The notes beneath the pieces are model-generated. The model saw nothing but the letters and a program-made list of their open reading frames with translations, did not search any database and was not told the DNA's origin. Of a stretch of DNA of 9,654 nucleotides, positions 1-7,020 are shown piece after piece. Position numbers and translations under genes: made by a program. Origin of the DNA: Nitrospirales bacterium. GTDB lineage: Bacteria > Nitrospirota > Nitrospiria > Nitrospirales > UBA8639. Each line of letters opens with the position of its first letter. Within the stretch, counting starts at the first letter, position 1. Location: positions 1-9,654 of the forward strand of contig JACDDF010000046.1 in assembly GCA_013817135.1 (NCBI GenBank). The letters are read 5' to 3'.

Positions 1-342
1 AACAGATGGTGGGCATTTTGCGGGCCGCAGAAACTTTGACCCTCGAAGCGGCGGCTCGGCAACATTGGCGGCTCGGAGCAATCCCTTTGTCGTTGGAAGC
101 GGCAGTTTGGACAAATGGAGATAGATGATGTGCGGGAGTTACGCCAACTCCGACAGGAAAATGCACGGCTCAAGAAGGTCTTGGCGGAACGAGATCTGGA
201 AGTCGAAGGGATGAAGGAACTGCAGGCCAAAAAGTGGTACGCCCACGATGAGGGCGGCAAGTCGCGCAAGCGGCGTGTGCGCGTGGCTCAGTACTCGGCG
301 GGCGGCGTGGCTGTATGCCACGCCCCGCTCCGGGGTGAATGA
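1..342 (+). pseudogene. IS3-family transposase orfA, 5'-truncated and frameshifted
   Basis: This is the remnant of the small helix-turn-helix protein (OrfA) of an IS3-family element. Reading from position 3 gives QMVGILRAAETLTLEAAARQH, the usual first helices of IS3 OrfA, but that frame runs to a stop at 120-122. The family pattern resumes in frame 1 from position 67 (GGSEQ, then RWKRQFGQMEIDD). It continues into the leucine-zipper part RQENARLKKVLAERDLEVE and the typical AKKW ending near 237. Removing one T of the TT at 65-66 restores a single frame, so a one-base insertion has broken the gene. The first roughly ten codons lie outside the window. After AKKW the frame runs on through unrelated residues to a stop at 340-342. 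An AAAAAG run at 229-234 sits where IS3 elements often shift frame, but its role here is untested. Confidence 0.85.
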
Positions 343-487
343 TGAAGCCAAGAGGCCGAAGCTTGATGGGCAATTGGCCAAGGCCCTGCGAGGGGTGGCC
401 AAGCGGCATCCGCAGTGGGGATACCGCTTAGCGGGAGGGTTTCTCCAGCAGAGGGGATGGCGGGTGAATCTTAAGCGAGTCCACCGC
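248..487 (+). pseudogene. IS3-family transposase orfB fragment (N-terminal region only)
   Basis: This frame, offset from orfA, encodes the N-terminal region of the IS3-family transposase OrfB. The segment PKLDGQLAKALRGVAKRHPQ, followed by WGYR and then GWRVNLKRVHR, matches the conserved helical domain that precedes the catalytic core (the HTH_21-like region, with its WGYR and RVNxKRVHR signatures). Resemblance stops at about 487. The frame stays open to 682, but the rest is unlike transposase and overlaps the antisense of the peroxiredoxin gene. The DDE integrase domain (about 170 residues in intact elements) is absent, so the remnant cannot move itself. The start at 248 is only the first ATG in frame; in a live element this frame is usually reached by ribosomal frameshifting from orfA. 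No terminal inverted repeat of the element can be recognised. Confidence 0.8.
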
Positions 488-515
488 TCTCCCGGCCAAC
501 ACCGGACACCCATCA

Positions 516-562
516 GGACCACCCGGTTTCCAGGGCCAGGCAAGCCTTGTACCGGGAGGTCC
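516..562. repeat. Imperfect 12-bp inverted repeat
   Basis: The arms at 516-527 (GGACCACCCGGT) and 551-562 (ACCGGGAGGTCC) are complementary at 11 of 12 positions around a 23-base loop. The structure lies between the end of the transposase remnant and the 3' end of the peroxiredoxin gene. On neither strand is it followed by a T-tract, so it is not a canonical intrinsic terminator. It could be a leftover of the insertion or an mRNA 3'-end stabilising hairpin for the peroxiredoxin transcript. Confidence 0.5.
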
Positions 563-590
563 GATGAGATTATAAGCTTACGTGCTTACA

Positions 591-1157
591 TTAAATTTTA
601 CCGACCAGGTCAAGACCAGGCTTCAAGGTTTTATCGCCAGGCTTCCAGCTTGCCGGACATACTTCGCCTTTTCCTTCTCTGACATGGACAGCTGCCTGGA
701 GTTTCCGTAAGAGCTCCCGGCCATTTCGTCCAATGCTATTATCATGTATTTCAGCAACTTTCAGCACACCATCGGGATCGATCAAGAAACTCCCTCGGAG
801 GGACACGCCTTCCTCCTCGAGATAGGTCCCGAACTCCCGGCTCAGTTTGCCTGTGGGATCGGCAACCATCGGATACTGGATACCCTTGATGGCCGGTGAG
901 GTATCATGCCAGGCCTTATGGACAAAGACCGAATCGGTACTGACTCCCCATACTTCCGCTCCCAATTTCTGGAATTCCGAATAGAGCTCGCCAATTTCCT
1001 GCAACTCGGTTGGACAGATAAATGTAAAATCACCAGGATAAAACACCAACACCAACCACTTGCCCTGATTTTCTGACAACGTAAGAGAACGAATCTGTTC
1101 CTTGTGAAACGCCTGGTAGGTGCCATCCGGTATGCTCTGTCCAATTTGCATCATCAT
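591..1157 (-). CDS. ahpC: Typical 2-Cys peroxiredoxin, AhpC family
   Basis: This 188-residue thiol peroxidase reduces H2O2, alkyl hydroperoxides and possibly peroxynitrite in the cytoplasm. The peroxidatic cysteine is C48 in FTFICPTEL, with T45 of the PxxxT/SxxC motif and the conserved active-site arginine R121 (LRGSFLIDPDG). The resolving cysteine is C167 in EVCPASWKPG, so both cysteines of a typical 2-Cys enzyme are present. The length equals that of enteric AhpC (about 187). No reductase partner (AhpF, AhpD or thioredoxin reductase) lies in the window, so the electron donor is unknown. Three ATG codons stand in tandem (1157-1149). The first is preferred because an AAGGAGG ribosome-binding site at 1167-1173 sits nine bases upstream. 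The gene is divergent from the catalase gene, which suggests shared peroxide-responsive control. Downstream it abuts a dead IS3 element. Confidence 0.95.
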   Translation of the reverse strand: MMMQIGQSIPDGTYQAFHKEQIRSLTLSENQGKWLVLVFYPGDFTFICPTELQEIGELYSEFQKLGAEVWGVSTDSVFVHKAWHDTSPAIKGIQYPMVADPTGKLSREFGTYLEEEGVSLRGSFLIDPDGVLKVAEIHDNSIGRNGRELLRKLQAAVHVREGKGEVCPASWKPGDKTLKPGLDLVGKI

Positions 1158-1166
1158 TCGTTCTTG

Positions 1167-1173
1167 CCTCCTT
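1167..1173 (-). promoter_or_regulatory. Ribosome-binding site of ahpC (decides among three ATGs)
   Basis: On the minus strand this reads AAGGAGG, a near-perfect anti-Shine-Dalgarno match. It lies 9 bases before the ATG at 1157-1155 but 15 bases before the third ATG at 1151-1149. This spacing favours the first ATG as the start. Confidence 0.75.
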
Positions 1174-1226
1174 CATACATACGGATTGAAATTTTTAGCA
1201 TCGGTATTAGAGAATAGGTAGCATTT

Positions 1227-1254
1227 TTTATCTGAACTCAGACTCTTAAGTCAA
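1227..1254 (-). promoter_or_regulatory. Possible sigma-70-type promoter for ahpC
   Basis: On the minus strand, TTGACT (1254-1249) is one base from the -35 consensus. It is followed after 16 bases by GATAAA (1232-1227), which matches four of six -10 positions. It lies about 70 bases upstream of the ahpC start. A GACT/AGTC inverted repeat (1241-1252) overlaps the -35 box. The match is weak and based on consensus only. Confidence 0.3.
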
Positions 1255-1427
1255 ACACATCCTACCCCTGAATACAAAAAGTTTGAACTGCCATGAACCC
1301 TTGAGTGAAAATCTCCTATTTCCCCTATCGGTATGAAATTGACTGATATCATTGCCTGAAAGTAAAGAGTTCAAATTTTACTGTGTAAGAGAACGACCAC
1401 CCTTAATAAAATTTCAGAAGACGTGCC

Positions 1428-1447
1428 TTAAATCCTAATGGATTTAA
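1428..1447. repeat. Perfect 8-bp inverted repeat, candidate operator
   Basis: TTAAATCC at 1428-1435 and GGATTTAA at 1440-1447 are exactly complementary around a 4-base spacer (TAAT). An AT-rich dyad of this size between two oxidative-stress genes is a reasonable candidate for a regulator site. It does not match the PerR or Fur box well enough to name a regulator. It could also fold as a small hairpin in RNA. Confidence 0.45.
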
Positions 1448-1519
1448 AATGTGTTGCATCCTCTTACCAGGGTTACTAACAGTGTGGATCAATCATATTT
1501 TTCTATATCCTGAACATCT

Positions 1520-1547
1520 TTGACGTCACTTTTTCCATATTTATTCA
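1520..1547 (+). promoter_or_regulatory. Possible katE promoter with TGACGTCA palindrome
   Basis: TTGACG at 1520-1525 resembles a -35 box and is embedded in the perfect palindrome TGACGTCA (1521-1528). At 16 bases' spacing, TATTCA (1542-1547) is a poor -10 candidate, matching three of six positions. A poor -10 next to a palindrome would fit an activator-dependent promoter, but this is inference. The catalase start codon is 53 bases downstream of the palindrome's first half. Confidence 0.25.
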
Positions 1548-1580
1548 TTTCGGAATCATCTATGATGAGGAGCGATTCGC

Positions 1581-3713
1581 ATGGCCAAAAAACAATCCTC
1601 TGAATCCACCCCTTTTCCCACCCGGAAAACTGCGAAATATGCTGATCAAACTGTTCAGGTCGGCACAGGAGGGGAAGTCCATCAGACCAGCGGAAAAAAT
1701 AATCCGGTTCTCACTACGCAACAAGGTATTCCCGTTGCTGATGACCAAAACTCACTCAAAATCGGAGTGCGGGGTCCAGCCGCATTGGAAGACTTTCACT
1801 TTCGGGAAAAGATTTTTCACTTTGACCATGAACGGATTCCCGAACGAGTTGTGCATGCACGCGGATTCGGAGCTCATGGGTATTTTGAGAATTATGAGTC
1901 ACTTGCGGACATCACCCAGGCGGACCTATTTCAACGTCCGGGAGAAAAAACCCCGGCTTTCGTCCGCTTTTCAAACGTGGCGGGAAATAAAGGATCATTT
2001 GATCTGGCGAGAGATGTGAGGGGATTTGCCGTGAAGCTGTATACCAAAGAAGGTAACTGGGATATTGTGGGGAACAATATGCCGGTGTTTTTCATACAAG
2101 ACGCCATTAAATTCCCGGACCTCATTCATGCAGCCAAGCCGGCACCCGATCGCGGTTTTCCCCAAGCTCAAACGGCGCATGATAATTTTTGGGATTTTAT
2201 TTCTCTGACGCCCGAAAGCATGCATATGGTGATGTGGATCATGTCCGACAGGGCGATTCCACGGTCCTTTCGTTTCATGGAAGGTTTTGGCGTTCACACG
2301 TTCCGACTGCTTAATGCTGAGGGAAAATCAAGTTTCGTGAAATTTCACTGGAAACCGAAGCTGGGTATGCAGTCTGTGGTCTGGAACGAGGCCGTCAAAA
2401 TAAACGGCGCCGATCCGGATTTTCATCGACGTGATCTGTGGAGCGCTATTCAACAAGGAGATTATCCGGAATGGGAACTAGGATTGCAGGTGTTCGACGA
2501 TGAATTCGCCGAGCAATTCGACTTTGATGTATTGGATGCCACCAAGCTCATTCCCGAAGAAATTCTTCCCATCCGGCGGGTCGGCCGCCTCGTTCTGGAT
2601 CGCTGCGTGAAAAATTTCTTTGCTGAAACCGAACAAGTCGCCTTCTGTACTCAAAATATCGTGCCCGGTATGGATTTTTCGAACGATCCGCTCCTTCAGG
2701 GGCGGAATTTCTCCTATCTTGATACGCAACTCAAACGGCTCGGCAGTCCGAATTTCACCCACTTACCCATCAATGCGCCTAAGTGTCCTTTCAGTCACTT
2801 CCAGCAGGATGGACACATGGCTTTGCAAAATCCCCAAGGACGAGCCAACTATGAACCCAATTCCTGGAGCGGAGAAGAGGCAGGCCCACGGGAATCCCCG
2901 GAACAAGGATTTCACTCTTTCCCTGCCGAAGAGGAAGGCCCCAAAGTGCGTCTTCGGTCGGAGACCTTCGCCGATCACTATAGTCAGGCCCGCCAATTTT
3001 ATATCAGCCAGACCGATGTTGAACAAAATCACATGGCAAACGCATTGGTCTTTGAATTAAGCAAGGTGGAACGTCTGGACATCCGAATTCGAATGGTTTC
3101 TCATTTACTCAATATTCATCAGGATTTGGCCAAAGAAGTCGCCAAAGGGTTGCGTATCAAGCAGATGCCCACGCCCGCAGATGCTGCCAAACCGACACGG
3201 GAGGATCTTCAGAAGTCACCGGCGCTCAGTATGCTTCTCAATGGTCCCAATACCTTCAAAGGGCGAAAGCTGGGGGTGCTCATCACCGATGGAGTGGATA
3301 TGGAATTGTTTAAATCCCTCAAAGCCGCAGTCAAATCGGCAGGGGCGCTCATGGAAATTGTCGCTCCCGGTGTGGGAGGGGTGGAAGCCAGTGACGGGAC
3401 ATGGATTGAAGCGGCCCAAAAGGTGGATGGTGGCCCATCCGTCCTGTATGACGCGGTTGCTCTCCTACCCTCCGAGGAGGGATCAACCGCTTTGGCCAAG
3501 GATCCGGCGGCGCGGGATTTTGTGGCTGACGCCTTTGCTCATATGAAGTTTATCGGTTACGTCGAAGCTGCCACTCCTCTGTTTCAGAAGGCCGGAGTGC
3601 AGGAGAGTCTAGACGCTGGATTTTTTGCGCTTGATAAGGGGAAGGGATCCACGCAATTTCTTGAGGCGTGCCGAAAGCTTCGCTTCTGGGATCGTGCGGC
3701 GCACTCTTCATGA
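1581..3713 (+). CDS. katE: Large-subunit (clade II) haem catalase, KatE/HPII-like
   Basis: This 710-residue monofunctional catalase converts H2O2 to water and oxygen in the cytoplasm. The core spans about residues 45-500. The distal histidine is H92 in VVHARG, the distal asparagine is N165 in DIVGNN, and the haem-ligand tyrosine is Y379 in RNFSYLDTQ, with R375 four residues before it. The extra C-terminal flavodoxin/DJ-1-like domain (about 560-705, starting [13 protein letters not shown]) and the long N-terminal arm mark the large-subunit clade; E. coli HPII has 753 residues. By counting back from Y379, the position of HPII His392, which is cross-linked to the haem tyrosine, is C356 here. That bond is therefore not expected. 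The ATG at 1581 follows a TGAGGAG ribosome-binding site (1566-1572) at eight bases. The gene is divergent from ahpC, and co-regulation by peroxide is plausible. Confidence 0.96.
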   Translation: MAKKQSSESTPFPTRKTAKYADQTVQVGTGGEVHQTSGKNNPVLTTQQGIPVADDQNSLKIGVRGPAALEDFHFREKIFHFDHERIPERVVHARGFGAHGYFENYESLADITQADLFQRPGEKTPAFVRFSNVAGNKGSFDLARDVRGFAVKLYTKEGNWDIVGNNMPVFFIQDAIKFPDLIHAAKPAPDRGFPQAQTAHDNFWDFISLTPESMHMVMWIMSDRAIPRSFRFMEGFGVHTFRLLNAEGKSSFVKFHWKPKLGMQSVVWNEAVKINGADPDFHRRDLWSAIQQGDYPEWELGLQVFDDEFAEQFDFDVLDATKLIPEEILPIRRVGRLVLDRCVKNFFAETEQVAFCTQNIVPGMDFSNDPLLQGRNFSYLDTQLKRLGSPNFTHLPINAPKCPFSHFQQDGHMALQNPQGRANYEPNSWSGEEAGPRESPEQGFHSFPAEEEGPKVRLRSETFADHYSQARQFYISQTDVEQNHMANALVFELSKVERLDIRIRMVSHLLNIHQDLAKEVAKGLRIKQMPTPADAAKPTREDLQKSPALSMLLNGPNTFKGRKLGVLITDGVDMELFKSLKAAVKSAGALMEIVAPGVGGVEASDGTWIEAAQKVDGGPSVLYDAVALLPSEEGSTALAKDPAARDFVADAFAHMKFIGYVEAATPLFQKAGVQESLDAGFFALDKGKGSTQFLEACRKLRFWDRAAHSS

Positions 3714-3757
3714 ATCCGTCGTGTAATGAAAGACCGACAGCGTAAGTTTTTATTCTT

Positions 3758-3793
3758 CCCCCTGACTGGATAAGGAAATGAAATTTCAGGGGG
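3758..3793 (+). repeat. Perfect 8-bp inverted repeat downstream of katE
   Basis: CCCCCTGA (3758-3765) and TCAGGGGG (3786-3793) are exactly complementary around a 20-base loop, 45 bases after the catalase stop. A GC-rich stem at this place suggests an mRNA 3'-end or terminator-like hairpin. However, no T-tract follows, so intrinsic termination is doubtful. Confidence 0.4.
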
Positions 3794-3922
3794 TGATACT
3801 TATGGTCGATTCAGGGGTTTCTGCTAGTTAGACGTTTCCTCAATCCCCTTCATAATTCCCATAGTATGTAAAAAGTTTTACAGATTTTCTTTCGTGGAGT
3901 CATTGCATTCAAAAAATGGGGT

Positions 3923-3961
3923 AAGAATCCTGAAGGTGTTACATGCAGTGCTAGGATTTTT
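3923..3961 (+). terminator. Weak terminator-like hairpin after katE
   Basis: AAGAATCCT (3923-3931) can pair with AGGATTTTT (3953-3961) through nine pairs, one of them a G-T wobble, around a 21-base loop. The 3' arm ends in a five-T run, which is itself part of the stem. It lies about 210 bases past the catalase stop. The stem is AT-rich and the loop large, so the call is tentative. Confidence 0.25.
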
Positions 3962-4261
3962 AATGGTGATGGTACAATTATTGGAGGTCATTATCATGGT
4001 AAGCCGATTCGCCTTAATAATCTGAACGAACAATTTAATTGGGAACGAAGCTTCCCATTCCATCAAGGCTTCGGCCCTTTTTCAATTAAAGGGGCAAGAA
4101 AGCGAATAAAACATTTTTGAGTGCACTCCCCCTTTTCCCTATCATTCAAGAAGTCATGTTTCCACAATTTATGCACTTCAATTCCCTAATACACTCGGTC
4201 TTAGGCTTCAGTTAATTCTAATCACAATAAACCCTCGATCCTTTGATAGGTTGGTGAAATC

Positions 4262-6031
4262 ATGAGATATCTTGCCCTGGCTACAGATTATGATGGGACC
4301 TTGGCCCTCCATGGACGGGTTCATGAACCGACCATTCGAAGTCTGGAAAAAGTGTTGACCACGAATCGAAAACTCCTTCTTGTCACGGGCCGGGAGTTGG
4401 ATGATTTGCTGTATGTGTTTCCCCATCCTCATTTGTTCGAGTGGATAGTCGCCGAGAATGGACTTCTGCTTTACAAACCTTCTACCAAGGAAACGGTGGT
4501 ATTGTCTGATTCTCCGTCGAATGAATTCATCCTTCAGCTCCGTTCCAGGGGGGTTCCCGTTTCGGTTGGACGCAATATTGTCTCCACCGTTCGGCCGCAT
4601 GAAACAGCCGTGCTGGAAGTGATTCGTGACCTCGGATTGGATATCCAGCTGATTTTCAATAAAGAGGCGGTCATGATGCTTCCGGCCGGATTCAGCAAAG
4701 CCACGGGACTTGCAGAAGCGCTTCGCAAAATGGGCCTCTCCCCTCACAATGTTGCCGGAATTGGCGATGCCGAAAATGATCTGGCGTTCCTGGGAATGGT
4801 GGAATGCTCCGCGGCCGTGGGTAATGCCCTCCCCGCCGTCAAGAAACGGGCGGACATTGTGACGGAAGGTGAGCAGGGAGACGGCGTGGTGGAATTCATC
4901 GGACACCTCCTGGCCGATGATTTGGGCTCTCTGGACGCAACTCTTCACCGCCATCATGTGATGCTCGGAACATCCGATACGAAACAGGAAGTGCGCATCA
5001 GCCCTTATGGCCCGAACCTTCTATTAGCCGGCTCCTCGGGAAGTGGTAAGTCCACTTTGTCAACCGGCATCATCGAGCGTCTCACGGATGCACATTACCA
5101 ATGCTGTATCATCGATCCTGAAGGCGATTATGAAACGTTGGAACAGGCGGTGATCCTGGGAAACATGGATCATACTCCCAACACGAAAGAGGTGATTCAA
5201 ATTCTGGAAAACCCGGATACCAATCTGGTGATCAATCTGGTTGGTCTTTCGGTCCAGGACCGTCCTTCATTTTTCAAAACGATGTTCAAGGATCTTCAGG
5301 ACTACCGTGCACGGACCGGCCGCCCTCATTGGATTGTGCTTGATGAAACCCACCATTTGATGCCGGCGGAATGGGACGTCCCCACCGCGCTCTTTTCGCC
5401 TTCCCCACTATCCTTACTCATGATCACGGTCCATCCCGATCAGATGGCAGCAGAGGCTCTTGCTGCAGTGGACGCAATCGTGGTGATCGGGAAATCTCCC
5501 GCCGACCGAATAGAGAACTTTACCAGGTCGGTTGGGGAGTCCATGCCGTCTTTGGATTTCGATCGACTCCAACCCGGAGAGGCGGTGTTCTGGAACCGTT
5601 CTGCCGGAACTGAACCTGTTCGATTCGAGGTCATGCCCAACCGGAGCGAGCGGAGACGTCACCGGCGGAAGTATGCTGAAGGTGAATTGGGACCTGATCG
5701 AAGCTTTTATTTTCAAGGTCCTGAAGGAAAGCTCAACCTTCGCGCCCAAAATCTTATGGTTTTTCTACAACTGGCTGAGGGGATCGATTCTGAGACTTGG
5801 ATGTACCATCTGAGAGATCACGATTATTCAAACTGGTTACGGGAATGTATTAAAGATGAAACTCTCGCAGCCGAGATTGAAGAAATAGAATCCAATGAGG
5901 CCCTGGAATCCTCGCAGAGCCTCGCTCACATTAAAACGGCCATTGAACATCATTACGTGCTGACTCCCCATACGCACTCATCATCCCCATCTCTTCCTTC
6001 ACCTTCCTTCCGTGGAGAAAAAAATATATAA
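4262..6031 (+). CDS. HAD-IIB phosphatase fused to HerA/DUF87-like P-loop ATPase
   Basis: This 589-residue cytoplasmic protein has two enzymatic modules. Residues 1-220 are a Cof-like HAD-IIB phosphatase. Motif I is DYDGTL with D9 and D11, motif II is VTGR with T42, motif III is the lysine K146 in GFSKATGL, and motif IV is GIGDAENDL with D169 and D173. All catalytic residues are present; the substrate is unknown, probably a small phosphoester. Residues 230-455 are a P-loop ATPase. Walker A is GSSGSGKST (257-265), the IDPEGDY segment (284-290) resembles HerA/TrwB-type proteins, and Walker B is WIVLDE (357-362). Residues 460-560 form a third region (RSFYFQGPEGKLNLRAQNL, then a hydrophobic/acidic helix-rich part) that I recall recurring in proteins annotated as HAD hydrolase or phosphoglycolate phosphatase. 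The tail is Ser/Pro-rich. There is no signal peptide or membrane segment. The ribosome-binding site is weak (AGGTTGG), so the start relies on motif I beginning nine residues in. The biological role is not established. Confidence 0.9.
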   Translation: MRYLALATDYDGTLALHGRVHEPTIRSLEKVLTTNRKLLLVTGRELDDLLYVFPHPHLFEWIVAENGLLLYKPSTKETVVLSDSPSNEFILQLRSRGVPVSVGRNIVSTVRPHETAVLEVIRDLGLDIQLIFNKEAVMMLPAGFSKATGLAEALRKMGLSPHNVAGIGDAENDLAFLGMVECSAAVGNALPAVKKRADIVTEGEQGDGVVEFIGHLLADDLGSLDATLHRHHVMLGTSDTKQEVRISPYGPNLLLAGSSGSGKSTLSTGIIERLTDAHYQCCIIDPEGDYETLEQAVILGNMDHTPNTKEVIQILENPDTNLVINLVGLSVQDRPSFFKTMFKDLQDYRARTGRPHWIVLDETHHLMPAEWDVPTALFSPSPLSLLMITVHPDQMAAEALAAVDAIVVIGKSPADRIENFTRSVGESMPSLDFDRLQPGEAVFWNRSAGTEPVRFEVMPNRSERRRHRRKYAEGELGPDRSFYFQGPEGKLNLRAQNLMVFLQLAEGIDSETWMYHLRDHDYSNWLRECIKDETLAAEIEEIESNEALESSQSLAHIKTAIEHHYVLTPHTHSSSPSLPSPSFRGEKNI

Positions 6032-6331
6032 ATTGCCGCCGGCGATGGGTCCAGGCATGTTTCTTTTCCTGGTGGTATTCCAATACGTTCGGTACCATAA
6101 TCTCTTCGATTGGGCCGGCAGACGACGAACAGCCGCCTGTACATATCCAAAGGTAGGATACAGAATTTGTCCGTGCACAGAACGAATGCCGCCAGGTAGG
6201 ATGGAGAGATTGAATAACATCGAAACATGATGTGATTCCTATCAGGAAGCTTAATTCGAGGCTTCCAATTTTTTCTTCCGCCTTTCTTCTCAGGTCGGAA
6301 TTATTTACCACTCAATTAGGAGGACACGATT
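6032..6331. other. Intergenic region between fusion gene and exported coiled-coil gene (300 bp)
   Basis: I find no convincing gene. A 72-codon frame starting with GTG at 6012 overlaps the previous gene and shows no family resemblance. The stretch contains a likely intrinsic terminator (6245-6274) and, at its right end, a strong ribosome-binding site (AGGAGG, 6318-6323) for the next gene. Only 57 bases separate the terminator's T-run from the next start. The promoter of that gene must therefore be very close to it or overlap the terminator. Confidence 0.5.
6245..6274 (+). terminator. Probable intrinsic terminator
   Basis: GGAAGCTT (6245-6252) pairs with AGGCTTCC (6259-6266), eight pairs with one T-G wobble, around a 6-base loop. 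Two bases later a run of six T follows (6269-6274). This is the classic shape of a rho-independent terminator. It would end transcription from the phosphatase-ATPase gene 214 bases upstream and insulate the exported-protein genes. Confidence 0.6.
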
Positions 6332-6883
6332 ATGAGACCATTCGCATCACAACATTCCATTCAAACATTCGGCAGCGTCGTACTGGCCACCGGCATGTTG
6401 TTTCTTCCGGGAACCGTCCTAGCTGGACAGGGCATGGGGTCTTCTCCGGTGGGGTCAGGGTCCACTTCTGCGCCGGAAGTTCGGGCCAATATGCAATCCG
6501 GGGCTGATATCCAATGGAGTGATCAATTGAAACAAGAACGTGATCAAGCCAAACAAAGCCTGGATCAAGCTCAACAGGAAAGAGATCAAGCGAAAAAAGA
6601 TCTCGAGGAAGCCATGCAGGCGAACAGTGGCTCCCAAAATGATGCTTCCGGGATGAAATCCATACAAGGCCAAAGCAGCAGTGCCAAGATGGGTAGTGCA
6701 TCAGGGAACGAGGACACCGACCGTATGCAGCAGGAACGGGATCAATATTTAAAAGAGCGGGATGCCCTTCAAAAGGAAACGGCTGATATCCGAAAGGAAC
6801 GTGATCGGGCCATGAGTTCGATCGCCGGTGGTTCGGCCCTTGATGCCGTTGACCGGACTATGCCTGTCACTCCCAGGCACTAA
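6332..6883 (+). CDS. Exported coiled-coil protein of unknown function
   Basis: I do not recognise a family in this 183-residue protein. Residues 1-31 form a Sec signal peptide: a hydrophobic core around SVVLATGMLFLPG with a likely cut after TVLA at 31. The mature part is very polar and has no cysteine. Two charged helical segments are predicted coiled coils: 62-96, where QERDQAK occurs at 68-74 and again at 82-88, and 129-162. The triplet ERD recurs at 69, 83, 135, 142 and 156, in exact multiples of seven within each segment. A flexible Ser/Gly/Gln-rich linker (97-128) joins them. The start is fixed by AGGAGG at 6318-6323, eight bases upstream. A periplasmic spacer or oligomerising role is possible but unproven. 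The next gene, 137 bases on, also encodes an exported protein. Confidence 0.8.
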   Translation: MRPFASQHSIQTFGSVVLATGMLFLPGTVLAGQGMGSSPVGSGSTSAPEVRANMQSGADIQWSDQLKQERDQAKQSLDQAQQERDQAKKDLEEAMQANSGSQNDASGMKSIQGQSSSAKMGSASGNEDTDRMQQERDQYLKERDALQKETADIRKERDRAMSSIAGGSALDAVDRTMPVTPRH

Positions 6884-6926
6884 GAACGTTAATCCTCGAA
6901 TGTGAACACTATTCCCGCGGTAACTT

Positions 6927-6970
6927 GTTGCCGGACTTTCGCTCAATCTCAAAGCAGAGAGTCCGGCAAC
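6927..6970 (+). repeat. Strong intergenic hairpin (14-bp stem)
   Basis: The arms 6927-6940 and 6957-6970 (outer part GTTGCCGGACT with AGTCCGGCAAC) form 14 pairs, one of them a G-T wobble, around a 16-base loop. The hairpin lies between two same-strand genes for exported proteins, 43 bases after one stop and 50 before the next start. No T-tract follows, so intrinsic termination is unlikely. An mRNA-stabilising or processing role, setting different levels of the two proteins from one transcript, is a fair inference. Confidence 0.6.
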
Positions 6971-7020
6971 CGGTAGGTCAAGAGCCGGGACTATCTAGCT
7001 AATATGAAGAAGGAGAACCT

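Larger units (their letters stand above)
1158..1580. other. Divergent ahpC-katE intergenic region (423 bp)
   Basis: This AT-rich spacer separates the two divergent peroxide-defence genes. No credible open reading frame lies in it. It contains the ahpC ribosome-binding site and a possible ahpC promoter. Palindromes occur at 1344-1351 (TGATATCA), 1428-1447 and 1521-1528. It is long for a simple divergent promoter, leaving room for regulator binding or long 5' untranslated leaders. Confidence 0.6.
3714..4261. other. Intergenic region after katE (548 bp), no gene seen
   Basis: I find no convincing gene here. The one open frame of any size (minus strand, 3878-4066) lacks family resemblance and a good ribosome-binding site. 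Two dyads are visible: CCCCCTGA/TCAGGGGG at 3758-3793, and arms 3923-3931 and 3953-3961, nine pairs with one G-T wobble, ending in a short T-run. Either could form the 3' end of the catalase mRNA. The right part should hold the promoter of the 4262 gene, but no strong consensus boxes stand out. Confidence 0.5.

Noticed and set aside
139..543. 134-codon minus-strand frame opposite the transposase remnant
   Set aside because: It is antisense to clearly recognisable IS3 coding sequence, has no family resemblance and is a composition shadow.
3963..4026. Very short frame with an upstream GGAGG in the gap after katE
   Set aside because: It ends after about 20 codons (nine from the ATG nearest the GGAGG) with no hydrophobic or regulatory pattern; likely chance.
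3878..4066. 62-codon minus-strand frame in the gap after katE
   Set aside because: No ribosome-binding site of note, no recognisable motif and no supporting neighbour; this length is expected by chance in AT-rich DNA.
4208..4957. 249-codon minus-strand frame
   Set aside because: It lies opposite the HAD-IIB phosphatase whose motifs are complete; the protein has no recognisable domain.
6012..6230. 72-codon plus-strand frame starting with GTG
   Set aside because: It overlaps the end of the fusion gene, shows no clear ribosome-binding site and has an uneven composition without motifs.
5931..6311. 126-codon minus-strand frame spanning the end of the fusion gene
   Set aside because: It crosses the likely terminator at 6245-6274, is antisense to coding sequence for much of its length and has no family resemblance.
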